This document shows, piece by piece, positions 8,770-17,344 of a DNA stretch of 64,000 nt (the stretch's first letter is position 1; the number at the start of each line of letters is the position of its first letter). The notes below the pieces were generated by a model. That model ran no database searches and was not told the origin of the DNA. It saw only the letters and a program-made list of their open reading frames with translations. Source of the stretch: Sedimentibacter sp. MB35-C1 (lineage in GTDB: Bacteria; Bacillota; Clostridia; Tissierellales; Sedimentibacteraceae). The stretch spans positions 1,798,001 through 1,862,000 of the forward strand of contig NZ_CP133188.1 of assembly GCF_030913635.1 (NCBI RefSeq), given 5' to 3'. The translations under genes were made by a program, and so were the position numbers.

Positions 8770-9660
8770 ATGAATAAAATTATAGAATGCGTTCCTAATT
8801 TTAGCGAAGGCAGAGATTTAAAAAAACTTGAAAAAATACTTGATGCTTTTAGAGGGAAGCAAGATGTTAAGCTTTTGGATTATTCAAGCGATGAGGATCA
8901 TAACAGGACAGTGGTAACAATTGTTGGCGAGCCGGATGCGCTTAAATCAGCAGTAGTAGAAGCAATAGGGAAAGCAGTTGAACTTATTGACCTTACAAAA
9001 CATGATGGACAGCATCCTCGAATGGGAGCAGTTGATGTAATACCGTTTATTCCTGTGAAAAACGCTACTGTAGAGGAAGCTGACGCACTTGCGAAAGATG
9101 TTGCAAAGGAAGCGTCAAAGCTTTACGGACTTCCCTTCTTTCTTTATGAAAAATCAGCAACAGCACCTCACAGAGAAAATTTGGCAAGTATAAGAAAAGG
9201 CCAGTTTGAGGGTATGAAGGAAAAAATGAAGGATGATATGTGGAAGCCTGATTTCGGTCCGGGAACCATACATCCAACTGCCGGTGTTACTGCTATAGGA
9301 GCTAGAATGCCACTAGTTGCGTACAATGTTAATCTTTCAACAAATAATCTGGACATTGCTACAAAAATTGCAAAACAGGTGAGACATATAAACGGAGGAT
9401 TCAGATACGTAAAGGCTTTGGGCATAGAGCTTGAGGACAGGGGAATCGTGCAGGTGTCCATGAATCTGACGGACTACACAAAGACGTCAATTTACAGAGT
9501 GTTTGAAACTATTAAAATGGAGGCACAACGTTACGGAGTAAGTATTGTAGGAAGTGAAATTGTAGGATTGGTTCCAATGCAGGCACTTGTTGATACAGCG
9601 GATTACTATCTGCGTTTGGAAGGATTTAGTTTTGACCAGGTGCTTGAAACAAGGCTGTAG
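8770..9660 (+). CDS. ftcD: Glutamate formimidoyltransferase
   Basis: A 296-residue enzyme (EC 2.1.2.5) matching the transferase half of the bifunctional eukaryotic FTCD. It transfers the formimino group of N-formimino-L-glutamate to tetrahydrofolate, giving glutamate. Recognised from the N-terminus IIECVPNFSEGRDL, DHNRTVVTIVG, KHDGQHPRMGAVDVIPF (with HPRMG of the folate site) and the GFRYVKALGIELEDRGIVQVSMNL region. The cyclodeaminase half is a separate gene, fchA, downstream. It lies 22 bases after hutU. Confidence 0.96.
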   Translation: MNKIIECVPNFSEGRDLKKLEKILDAFRGKQDVKLLDYSSDEDHNRTVVTIVGEPDALKSAVVEAIGKAVELIDLTKHDGQHPRMGAVDVIPFIPVKNATVEEADALAKDVAKEASKLYGLPFFLYEKSATAPHRENLASIRKGQFEGMKEKMKDDMWKPDFGPGTIHPTAGVTAIGARMPLVAYNVNLSTNNLDIATKIAKQVRHINGGFRYVKALGIELEDRGIVQVSMNLTDYTKTSIYRVFETIKMEAQRYGVSIVGSEIVGLVPMQALVDTADYYLRLEGFSFDQVLETRL

Positions 9661-9669
9661 ATTAATTTG

Positions 9670-9708
9670 AGCCGATGAATCTGTTCTTTGTGGGACAGAT
9701 TCATTTGG
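9670..9708 (+). other. Intercistronic hairpin between ftcD and hutI
   Basis: GCCGATGAATCTGT pairs with ACAGATTCATTTGGC with one bulge and a 10-base loop. No T-run follows, so it is not an ordinary terminator; it may be a processing or stability element dividing the hut mRNA. Confidence 0.5.
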
Positions 9709-9746
9709 CTATGACATAATACTAAGTATGAAAAGGAAGTGATTGA

Positions 9747-10991
9747 ATGAGTAAATTAATAATTAAAAATGCTTCAGAGTTGGTTACATGCAAAGGGGAA
9801 GGGCCAAAACACGGCAAAGATATGTCTGAAATAGGAATGATTAAAAACGGATGCGTGGTCGTTAAAGATGGTCTAATTATTGATGTTGGTACAACAGAGG
9901 ACATTATAGATAAATACATGCAAGATGAGTACAAAGTAATAGATGCATCAGGCAAAGCGGTGCTGCCGGGATTTATAGATTCTCATACCCATCTGGTGTT
10001 TGGCGGATATAGAGCTGATGAATTTTCATGGAGGCTGAGAGGGGACACCTATATGTCAATCATGGAACGCGGGGGCGGAATTACAAGCACGGTCAGAGCA
10101 ACGAGAAACACATCTCTTGATGAATTTGTTGAATTAGGAATGAAGAGGCTGGATAAAATAATGGCCATGGGTGTAACAACAGTTGAAGGAAAAAGCGGAT
10201 ACGGACTTGACAGAGATACGGAAATGAGGCAGCTTGAGGCCGTAAAGAAACTTAATGAAATGCATCCTGTGGATATTGTATCTACTTTTTTGGGGCCACA
10301 CAGTGTACTGCCTGAATACAAAGGCAAAGAAGATGAATTCATAGATTTCATGATTGAAGTTATGCAGTATGTTGCAGAAAATAATCTTGCTGAATTTGCG
10401 GATATTTTCTGTGAAAAAAATGTGTTCGACATTGAACAGTCAAAAAGGTTTTTATCAGAAGCTAAAAAAAGCGGACTTAATTTAAAAATCCATGCTGATG
10501 AAATATTTCAACTTGGCGGGACAGAACTTGCGGTAGAGCTTGGATGCACTTCTGCGGACCATTTGTTGCAGGCATCAGATGAGGGCATAAAAATGCTTTC
10601 CCAGTCAGATACCGTTGCAACGCTGCTTCCGGCGACTGCTTTCTGCCTTAATGAGGAGTATGCAAGAGCAAGAGACATGATAGATTCCGGCTGCGCCGTA
10701 GCTTTGGCTACAGATTTTAATCCTGGAAGCTGTTTTACAAATTCTATACCGCTTATTATAGCATTGGCTGCGATTCATATGAAGATGTCTGTTGAAGAAA
10801 TAATAACCGCTCTAACAGTAAATGCTGCCTCTGCAGTGGGAAGAGGCCATGTGACAGGGAGCATAGAAGTTGGAAAGAAAGCGGATATAATAATTCTTGA
10901 ATACCCTTCTATACATTTTCTTCCGTATCATGCAGGGGTAAACATAGTTGAAACAGTAATAAAAAACGGGAAGATCGTAAAGGAGAACTAG
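9747..10991 (+). CDS. hutI: Imidazolonepropionase
   Basis: A 414-residue metal-dependent amidohydrolase (EC 3.5.2.7) that opens 4-imidazolone-5-propionate to N-formimino-L-glutamate. Metal-binding motif DSHTHLVFGG at about residues 77-86, then KIHADEIFQLGG and the Asp in ATDFNPGSC typical of HutI. The C-terminal block GSIEVGKKADIIILEY is the usual amidohydrolase beta-sandwich. Start ATG at 9747 after AAGGAAG. Its product feeds ftcD; fchA follows one base after its stop. Confidence 0.97.
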   Translation: MSKLIIKNASELVTCKGEGPKHGKDMSEIGMIKNGCVVVKDGLIIDVGTTEDIIDKYMQDEYKVIDASGKAVLPGFIDSHTHLVFGGYRADEFSWRLRGDTYMSIMERGGGITSTVRATRNTSLDEFVELGMKRLDKIMAMGVTTVEGKSGYGLDRDTEMRQLEAVKKLNEMHPVDIVSTFLGPHSVLPEYKGKEDEFIDFMIEVMQYVAENNLAEFADIFCEKNVFDIEQSKRFLSEAKKSGLNLKIHADEIFQLGGTELAVELGCTSADHLLQASDEGIKMLSQSDTVATLLPATAFCLNEEYARARDMIDSGCAVALATDFNPGSCFTNSIPLIIALAAIHMKMSVEEIITALTVNAASAVGRGHVTGSIEVGKKADIIILEYPSIHFLPYHAGVNIVETVIKNGKIVKEN

Positions 10992-10992
10992 A

Positions 10993-11607
10993 ATGAAAAA
11001 TATGACACTGGAACAATTTGCGAATGTTGTTTCATCAAATGAGCCCGTTCCCGGAGGTGGAAGCGTTGCTGCCGTATGCGGAATGCTTAGTGCTGCTCTT
11101 TCGGAAATGGTTGCTAATCTTACAATAGGAAAGAAAAAATATGCTGAGCATGAAAAAGAAATGCTTGAAATAAAAGAAGAAGCTTCTCAACTTAAAAACA
11201 AGCTCATGGACTATATTGAAAAGGACAGCAATGCATACAACATGGTAATGGATGCTTACAGGCTTCCGAAGGAAACGCAGGAAGAGAAGGAAACCAGAAA
11301 GCTGGCAATAGAAGAAGGGTCAAAGCTTGCTGCAGCTATTCCACTTGAGGTTGCACATACATCATATGAAATTATGCATCTGGCGGAAGCGGTTGTGCTG
11401 AGAGGAAATTCAAATGCAGTAACGGATGCTCTTGTAGCTGCTATGCTCACAAGGACAGCTGTATTATCTGCTCTGCTTAACGTAAGAGTAAATCTTAGCT
11501 CTATAAGTGACGAGGAATTTGCTGTTAGATATAAAGAGAAATCTGATTTGCTTGAAGCAAAGGTTTTAAATTATGAGAAAAAAATATTGGAATATTCTCC
11601 GTTTTAA
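10993..11607 (+). CDS. fchA: Formiminotetrahydrofolate cyclodeaminase (cyclodeaminase/cyclohydrolase family)
   Basis: A 204-residue all-helical protein of the FTCD_C family. SNEPVPGGGSVAAVCGMLSA is the family's N-terminal folate-binding signature, and the helical C-terminal half fits the monofunctional length. It releases ammonia from 5-formimino-THF to give methenyl-THF (EC 4.3.1.4), completing the salvage of the one-carbon unit made by FtcD. One base separates it from hutI, so the two are translationally coupled. Some family members act as methenyl-THF cyclohydrolases; the hut context favours deaminase. Confidence 0.92.
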   Translation: MKNMTLEQFANVVSSNEPVPGGGSVAAVCGMLSAALSEMVANLTIGKKKYAEHEKEMLEIKEEASQLKNKLMDYIEKDSNAYNMVMDAYRLPKETQEEKETRKLAIEEGSKLAAAIPLEVAHTSYEIMHLAEAVVLRGNSNAVTDALVAAMLTRTAVLSALLNVRVNLSSISDEEFAVRYKEKSDLLEAKVLNYEKKILEYSPF

Positions 11608-11615
11608 TGTATAAT
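11587..11615 (+). promoter_or_regulatory. Internal promoter for hutP-lysR
   Basis: TTGGAA (11587-11592), 17-base spacer, TATAAT (11610-11615), lying across the end of fchA. It allows the two regulators to be made independently of the hut structural genes. Confidence 0.65.
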
Positions 11616-11655
11616 GTAGACGGTTGCTTTTATTATCTTTGAGTGGGGTTACTGT

Positions 11656-12090
11656 ATGGAGAAAAAAGGAATAGGAAAAATTGCACTGCTTCTCGCTTTA
11701 GGTGACGACACAGAAGAGTTAAAATCATATTATGAAAATAAAAACTACATAATATACAAAGGGCAGGCAGGCTCCATGGACGCGAAAAAAATAGTTGCAG
11801 CAATAGAGACCGCGGCTACTCGCGAAGACTTGATAAGGGAAAACTATCATGAGGAGCATGCTTTGTATCATGCGATTATAGAGGCTCTGAGCGGATTTTG
11901 CAGAGGTCAGGTAATGCTCGGAGAGGTATTAAGAAGTGCTGGACTGACATTTGTAATTGTACGTGGACTTCTTGCGGAGGACGAACCTACCAGCGGGAAT
12001 TGGATTTCTGTTGTTCTTTACGGACATATAGGTTCACCAAGGCGAGGATTTGAGCATGAAGCAATCGGTATGGGAATACAGCCGATATAG
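11656..12090 (+). CDS. hutP: HutP-family histidine-responsive RNA-binding antiterminator
   Basis: A 144-residue protein close to Bacillus HutP in length and motifs: GQAGSMDAKKIVAAIETA, HALYHAIIEAL, GEVLRSAGL and the C-terminal GFEHEAIGMGI. HutP hexamers bind L-histidine and Mg2+ through conserved His residues and then bind NAG-repeat RNA to disrupt a terminator. In Bacillus hutP is first in the operon; here it is after the enzymes. Start ATG at 11656 preceded by GAGTGGGG. Its RNA target is not evident: the hutU leader is short, while the SARP leader does contain a terminator. Confidence 0.93.
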   Translation: MEKKGIGKIALLLALGDDTEELKSYYENKNYIIYKGQAGSMDAKKIVAAIETAATREDLIRENYHEEHALYHAIIEALSGFCRGQVMLGEVLRSAGLTFVIVRGLLAEDEPTSGNWISVVLYGHIGSPRRGFEHEAIGMGIQPI

Positions 12091-12100
12091 TGAGGTAGAA

Positions 12101-13003
12101 ATGAATACAGCTTATTTAAGAACATTTATCGAAGTTATTAATCTGAAAAACATATCAAAGGCTGCTGAAAAATTGTTTGTAACTCAGCCTGCTGTGTCGA
12201 AGCAGCTTCAATTGCTTGAAAAGGATTTTGGGGCCGAATTGTTTAAGAAAAATGGAAGAGAAATAATTCCTACGGAAGACGGCTATATTTTGTATAAGTT
12301 TGCTAAAAATGTGCTGAACGAGGAGAACAAAATATATTCACAGCTGAGAAGAGATGATAACAAGCTTAGCGGAAAACTGGAGATATATACAAGTTCAATG
12401 CCGGCTGAGTACTACATACATGATTTAATAGTAGAATTCAGCAAAATGTATCCGGAAGTTACTTATTCTATTATGAAAGTAGACTCCAGCAAGGTATTTA
12501 AGAATATAGAGGAAGGCTTTACAAGCTTTGGTTTTACTGGAACACCTCCGAAATCAAGAAAGATTAAAAACATATGCATTGCTGAAGATGAGATAGTGAT
12601 TGTGGCTCCTTCCGAAAAAAAGGATGAATTTAACGGAGATAAGTTAAATGTCAAGGATATTGTAAACCAGAAATTTATATTAAGAGAAAACGGTTCTGCA
12701 ACTTTGCAGGTTTTTGAAAAATTTTTAAGAAAAAATCATATTAAGCTTAGTGAGCTGAATGTGGTAATTCAGACCGAGGACAATGAAATGATAAAAAAAT
12801 TTCTTGCTGAAAATCTGGGTATAGCCATTCTACCTAAAAAAACCGTTGAAAACGAAGTTAAAGAAGGAAAAATGTTTATTTTGAATCTGGGCGACGTAAA
12901 GCTCAAAAGAAAACTTTACTATATCTATGAGCAGGATAGATATTTTTCCAAGATAGAAAACAAATTTAAGGAATTTATGATTAATAAGCACATGTGTCAA
13001 TAA
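12101..13003 (+). CDS. LysR family transcriptional regulator
   Basis: A 300-residue LysR protein: N-terminal winged helix (AYLRTFIEVINLKNISKAAE, then TQPAVSKQLQLLEKDFG) and a C-terminal periplasmic-binding-protein-like effector domain from about residue 90. The start at 12101 has GAGGT upstream; an earlier in-frame ATG inside hutP has none. Ten bases separate it from the hutP stop, so they share a transcript. It may regulate hut genes or histidine uptake; nothing in the sequence identifies the effector. Confidence 0.9.
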   Translation: MNTAYLRTFIEVINLKNISKAAEKLFVTQPAVSKQLQLLEKDFGAELFKKNGREIIPTEDGYILYKFAKNVLNEENKIYSQLRRDDNKLSGKLEIYTSSMPAEYYIHDLIVEFSKMYPEVTYSIMKVDSSKVFKNIEEGFTSFGFTGTPPKSRKIKNICIAEDEIVIVAPSEKKDEFNGDKLNVKDIVNQKFILRENGSATLQVFEKFLRKNHIKLSELNVVIQTEDNEMIKKFLAENLGIAILPKKTVENEVKEGKMFILNLGDVKLKRKLYYIYEQDRYFSKIENKFKEFMINKHMCQ

Positions 13004-13010
13004 AATATGA

Positions 13011-13038
13011 AACAGGTCTGGATTCCAGACCTGTTTTT
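13011..13038 (+). terminator. Terminator of hutP-lysR
   Basis: An 11-bp perfect stem (AACAGGTCTGG, 13011-13021, with CCAGACCTGTT, 13025-13035), loop ATT, then TTT. Confidence 0.85.
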
Positions 13039-13042
13039 GACA

Positions 13043-13147
13043 TTAGCAGTCGCTTTCGCACCAGCTGAATAAAATTACTAACAATAAGAAGAAAAATAGT
13101 AAATTTGTTCCGCTTTCTCCGCAAACATTATTTCCGCAAAATCCCAT
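13043..13147 (-). CDS. Small Cys-containing single-helix membrane protein (34 aa)
   Basis: A 34-residue reading frame with a strong AAGGAGG site six bases before the ATG. The protein begins MGFCGNNVCGESG, continues into one hydrophobic helix (about residues 15-28) and ends WCESDC. Such tiny Cys/Gly-rich membrane peptides (YjcZ-like in layout) are often spore-associated in Firmicutes. It lies after the SOD-like gene on the same strand. Function unknown; assignment rests on the ribosome binding site and composition. Confidence 0.6.
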   Translation of the reverse strand: MGFCGNNVCGESGTNLLFFFLLLVILFSWCESDC

Positions 13148-13186
13148 AATTAACCTCCTTAAAGTATTGTTTACGATATTATATGT

Positions 13187-13804
13187 TTACGCATTAAGAC
13201 GGTTACTGGGTTTTTCAAAAATTAAGCTGCTTAATCTTTTATTTACAATGCTGTAATCCAAGTTGGCAATGAACGCATCAATATATTCCGATCTATTTAT
13301 TCCATAATCCATCATGTATGCATGCTCATATACATCCATTACGATAAGAGGTTCGGAGCAGAGGATAACACCTTCATCATGGGAATCCTGGCCGTAAATA
13401 CAATATTCATCTCTAAACCGGTCGTAGCACAGCAAAACCCATCCGTGCATGGATAATCCGATACACTTGAATTTATCAATGAAATTTTCGTATGATCCGA
13501 AGATTTTATTGATAAGAGATTCAATTTGTCCGTACATTCTCGTGTTGCGACCTGTGAGATTCTCAAAGTATAATTCATGGAGCATGACTGCATCATAGCA
13601 AAAAGTTTTTGCTTTCTGATCTGACCTTACTTGACTGTAATTGGGACTGCATGTTGAATATGTTTTATCACTGCTGAGACTTTCCATAACCTTGTTTAAG
13701 CTGTCTACGTATCTTGTATATAAAACATAATGCTGACTTAACTGCATTGGTGAGAAGAATTTAACGTTAGAAAAATTATAGTGCTTTGCATTTATATAAT
13801 TCAT
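13187..13804 (-). CDS. Iron/manganese superoxide dismutase-like protein
   Basis: A 205-residue protein with the Fe/Mn-SOD layout. Candidate metal ligands, by eye, are the His in LSQHYVLYTRYV, the His in LHELYFENL, and the Asp and His in MDVYEHAYMMDYG; the conserved GW (MHGWVLL) is also present. The residue usually Gln in the N-terminal half is absent. The overall sequence is divergent for a SOD, resembling the SOD-like proteins of Clostridial spores. Start at 13804 follows GGAGGT; an upstream in-frame ATG at 13876 has no such site. Dismutase activity is likely but not certain. Confidence 0.75.
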   Translation of the reverse strand: MNYINAKHYNFSNVKFFSPMQLSQHYVLYTRYVDSLNKVMESLSSDKTYSTCSPNYSQVRSDQKAKTFCYDAVMLHELYFENLTGRNTRMYGQIESLINKIFGSYENFIDKFKCIGLSMHGWVLLCYDRFRDEYCIYGQDSHDEGVILCSEPLIVMDVYEHAYMMDYGINRSEYIDAFIANLDYSIVNKRLSSLIFEKPSNRLNA

Positions 13805-14013
13805 ATACTTTACCTCCATACTATTTATATGTGAGCAATTGCAGGATATGATAAATGAAAATATTCCTTTACCCATTGAATATTAGTTGTTATAATTTAA
13901 ATAATACATTTTCAATTTTCATTGTTTGAGAGGTTTTTGCAGTTAATTTGCAATTCGCTTCTTGTGTCATTGAAAAGATTAAATGTTAAAATAAAAAACA
14001 TATAGGAGATGTC

Positions 14014-16725
14014 ATGAAAAACAAAATTATGATACTGGACGGCAATAGTCTGCTTTTTAGAGCATTTTATGCTATGCCGCCTCTTAAAACAAAAAAAGGG
14101 CAATATACAAATGCGGTATATGGTTTTTTAAGCATGTTGTATAAGCTTTTAGATACATATTCTCCTGAATACATATGTGTTGCTTTCGATCCTAAAAAAC
14201 CGTCCTTCAGACATGATCAGTACAAGGACTACAAGGCGAACAGGGCAAAAGCACCTAACGAATTAGTTGAGCAATTCCAGCTTATTAGAGACGTTCTTGA
14301 TATACATAACATAAAATGTGTTGAAATTGAAGGATTTGAGGCGGATGATGTTGCCGGAACATTTGCTGGCGCCGCTGAAAAGCAAGGGGCTGAAGTATAC
14401 CTTGTTACCAGTGACAAGGACTACTTGCAGCTTATTGATGAAAATACAAAGGTAATTTTGACAAAAAAGGGAGTTACAAATACAGAGGAAATGAGCTTGC
14501 AGTCAATGGAGGACACATACGGTATAACGCCTGAGCAGTTTATTGATTTAAAGGCATTGATGGGAGACTCATCCGATAATATACCAGGTGTCGGCGGTGT
14601 GGGAGAAAAAACTGCGTTGAAGCTTATACGTGAATACGGAAGCCTCGACGGCGTGTATGAAAATATAGAAAACATTAAGGGCAAGCTTAAAGAAAAACTT
14701 GAAACTGACAAGATGCAGGCATATATGAGCCAGACTCTTGCGAGAATTATAATAGACATACCTGTGGATTTTAATTTGGATGAATATAAAATTCAGGAAG
14801 CAGATTCACAGAAGCTGTTAGATATGTATGACGAGCTTGAGTTCAGAACCTTAAAAAAAAGAATCTCAGCGGAAAATACGCAAAAGAAAGCTCAGATGTC
14901 AATGTTTGACTCAGAATTTAAAAAGTCCGATGAAATGCAAGTAAAAAAAGTCTCTGTTATTTATATTGATAAGCCGGAAGATGTTAAGGATGTCGCAGAA
15001 AATATTGCAAAAAGCGGAAAACTTGTCTTAAAGTTTCTTATGGACTCTGACAGAGCTCTTTACGGAAAAGCCATTGCTGTTGGAATATCAGATGGAAGAG
15101 ATATATACTACATAGATTTGTATAAGGCAGATGAAACAACAGTTATAGAAGCCTTAAGAGATGTTTTTGAGCGGGATGATATCCAGATAAGCGGCCACAG
15201 CATTAAAAATGAAGTTATATACCTGATGAAGAAAAATATTGAGCTTAACAGCATATCATTTGATTCTGAAATAGGAAAATATCTTCTCGATCCGTCGGAA
15301 AGTTCTTATTCCATAGATAAAATTGCATATGAATACTTAAATGATGAAATACCCTCTGAGAATGATATTCTTGGCACAGGTAAAAAAAGACTATCATTTG
15401 GTGAACTTGATTTGGAAGAAAGGAAAAATTATATATGCAATTATCTGAAGACTGTGCAGGGAGCAGAAAAGTACATTATAGAAGAAATCAAGAGTTTGGA
15501 AATGTTAGATCTTTATAATATTATTGAGCTTCCTTTGATTGAAGTGTTGGCATATATGGAGTTTGTCGGGTTTAAGGTAGACATGGATGTAATGGACAGT
15601 CTGGGTGCTCACTTTCAGGAAAAAATAAGTTTTCTAGAGAAAGAAATTTACGAGATGGCAGGAGAGAAATTTAATATTAATTCACCTAAGCAGCTTTCAG
15701 TTATATTGTTTGAAAAGCTGGGCCTGCCTGTAATAAAGAAAACTAAGACGGGAATATCCACAGATGCAGAGGTACTCGATAGGTTGAAATCGGAGCATGA
15801 AATTATTAATCTAATATTGGAATACAGATCCATGGTTAAACTTAATTCAACATATGTGGAGGGACTGAAAAATGTTGTTAGCAGTGAAACCGGAAGGGTG
15901 CATTCGTCATTTAACCAGACAATTACGGCTACAGGCAGAATTTCCAGCACAGAGCCAAACCTTCAGAATATACCTACAAGGACTCAGGAGGGCAGGGAGC
16001 TTAGGAAAGCTTTTGTGGCAGAAGACGGATATGTCCTTTGCGATGCGGATTATTCGCAGATAGAGTTGAGGGTGCTTGCCCATCTGGCAGATGAAAAAAA
16101 TCTTATTGATGCATTCGCAAACAATGAGGACATACACACAAAGACCGCGTCCCAGGTTTTCCATGTTAGTATGGAAGATGTAACCTCCGAAATGAGAAGC
16201 AGGGCTAAGGCGGTAAACTTTGGCATAGTCTACGGTATAAGTGATTACGGTCTGAGCAGGGATTTAAGCATTCCAAGAAAAGAAGCAAAGCAGTACATTG
16301 ACAACTATCTCAAGTATTTCGGAAGTATCGACATGTATATGAAGCATATAGTGGAACAGGGCAAAGCCGACGGATATGTAACAACATATTTCGGCAGGAG
16401 AAGAAGTATACCGGAACTGGCATCAAGAAACTTCAATATACGATCGTTTGGGGAAAGAATTGCACTTAACACACCTGTTCAGGGAACCGCTGCAGATATA
16501 ATCAAGTGTGCCATGGTAGGAGTGTACAAGAGATTAAAGAAAAACAAAATGAAATCCAGGCTTATATTGCAGGTGCATGACGAACTCATTATCGAAGCAT
16601 ATGATTCAGAGCTGGAAGAAGTGAAAAAAATACTTAAAGAAGAAATGGAAAATGTAGTTGAAACATTCAAGGTAAGTCTTAAATCTGATGTAAATGTGGG
16701 AAGAAGCTGGTATGAAGCAAAATAA
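14014..16725 (+). CDS. polA: DNA polymerase I
   Basis: A 903-residue family A polymerase for repair and Okazaki-fragment maturation. Residues 1-290: 5'-3' exonuclease (DGNSLLFRAFYAM, FEADDVAGT, SDKDYLQL). About 310-500: 3'-5' exonuclease fold, but the catalytic DxE of ExoI is missing (KFLMDSDRALYGK), as in Taq and Bacillus enzymes. About 500-903: polymerase with motif A DADYSQIELR (Asp677), motif B RAKAVNFGIVYG and motif C QVHDEL (Asp856). Proofreading is therefore probably absent. The end overlaps coaE by 14 bases. Confidence 0.97.
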   Translation: MKNKIMILDGNSLLFRAFYAMPPLKTKKGQYTNAVYGFLSMLYKLLDTYSPEYICVAFDPKKPSFRHDQYKDYKANRAKAPNELVEQFQLIRDVLDIHNIKCVEIEGFEADDVAGTFAGAAEKQGAEVYLVTSDKDYLQLIDENTKVILTKKGVTNTEEMSLQSMEDTYGITPEQFIDLKALMGDSSDNIPGVGGVGEKTALKLIREYGSLDGVYENIENIKGKLKEKLETDKMQAYMSQTLARIIIDIPVDFNLDEYKIQEADSQKLLDMYDELEFRTLKKRISAENTQKKAQMSMFDSEFKKSDEMQVKKVSVIYIDKPEDVKDVAENIAKSGKLVLKFLMDSDRALYGKAIAVGISDGRDIYYIDLYKADETTVIEALRDVFERDDIQISGHSIKNEVIYLMKKNIELNSISFDSEIGKYLLDPSESSYSIDKIAYEYLNDEIPSENDILGTGKKRLSFGELDLEERKNYICNYLKTVQGAEKYIIEEIKSLEMLDLYNIIELPLIEVLAYMEFVGFKVDMDVMDSLGAHFQEKISFLEKEIYEMAGEKFNINSPKQLSVILFEKLGLPVIKKTKTGISTDAEVLDRLKSEHEIINLILEYRSMVKLNSTYVEGLKNVVSSETGRVHSSFNQTITATGRISSTEPNLQNIPTRTQEGRELRKAFVAEDGYVLCDADYSQIELRVLAHLADEKNLIDAFANNEDIHTKTASQVFHVSMEDVTSEMRSRAKAVNFGIVYGISDYGLSRDLSIPRKEAKQYIDNYLKYFGSIDMYMKHIVEQGKADGYVTTYFGRRRSIPELASRNFNIRSFGERIALNTPVQGTAADIIKCAMVGVYKRLKKNKMKSRLILQVHDELIIEAYDSELEEVKKILKEEMENVVETFKVSLKSDVNVGRSWYEAK

Positions 16726-17341
16726 TAAAAAAGTGATTGTCATAACAGGTGGAATTGGAACAGGAAAATCAACTGCCGTAAATATAATTAAAAAATTCGG
16801 TTTTTTGGTTCTGGATTCCGATAAAATTGTTCATGAGGGCTATAATAGAGGAAGAGCTCTTTATTATAAGGTAACCGAAGTATTCGGTAGCAAAATATTA
16901 GATGAGCATAATGCTATAAACAGGCAGGCTCTGGGTAGAATAGTATTTAATGATGAAAAAAAACTAACTATGTTAAATTCAATTGTGCATGAATATGTCA
17001 TTGATATGCTTGCAAAGGGCGTTGAAGCTTCAGAAGATGAAGTAGTTTTTCTTGATATTCCTCTGATTTTGGAAAGTATCAGAACAAAGAAGGGATATGG
17101 CTTGAAATACGACGAAGTATGGCTCATATATGTAAATTCGGAAACACAGGCGGCTCGATTGAAACAAAGAGCAATAAAAGAAAATAAAAATCCTGAGGAT
17201 GTATTAAATATAATAAATAAACAAATACCTATAGATGATAAGGTATCTATGGTTGATGAAGTCATAATCAATGATGGTACAATTGAGGAGCTTGAAGGAA
17301 AAATTACTGAGCTTTTTAAAATAAAAGGATTAAGTAGGTGA
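16712..17341 (+). CDS. coaE: Dephospho-CoA kinase
   Basis: A 209-residue P-loop kinase (EC 2.7.1.24) catalysing the last step of CoA synthesis. Walker A GGIGTGKST at about residues 13-21, then LDSDKIVHEG and LDIPLILES of the CoaE fold. Start taken at 16712 within the polA 3' end because the P-loop then falls at the usual distance; an in-frame ATG at 16694 is possible. The polA-coaE coupling is common in Firmicutes. Confidence 0.95.
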   Translation: MKQNNKKVIVITGGIGTGKSTAVNIIKKFGFLVLDSDKIVHEGYNRGRALYYKVTEVFGSKILDEHNAINRQALGRIVFNDEKKLTMLNSIVHEYVIDMLAKGVEASEDEVVFLDIPLILESIRTKKGYGLKYDEVWLIYVNSETQAARLKQRAIKENKNPEDVLNIINKQIPIDDKVSMVDEVIINDGTIEELEGKITELFKIKGLSR

Positions 17342-17344
17342 GTT

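Noticed and set aside
9670-9708. Terminator between ftcD and hutI
   Set aside because: No T-run follows and hutI has no clear promoter of its own; kept only as a hairpin.
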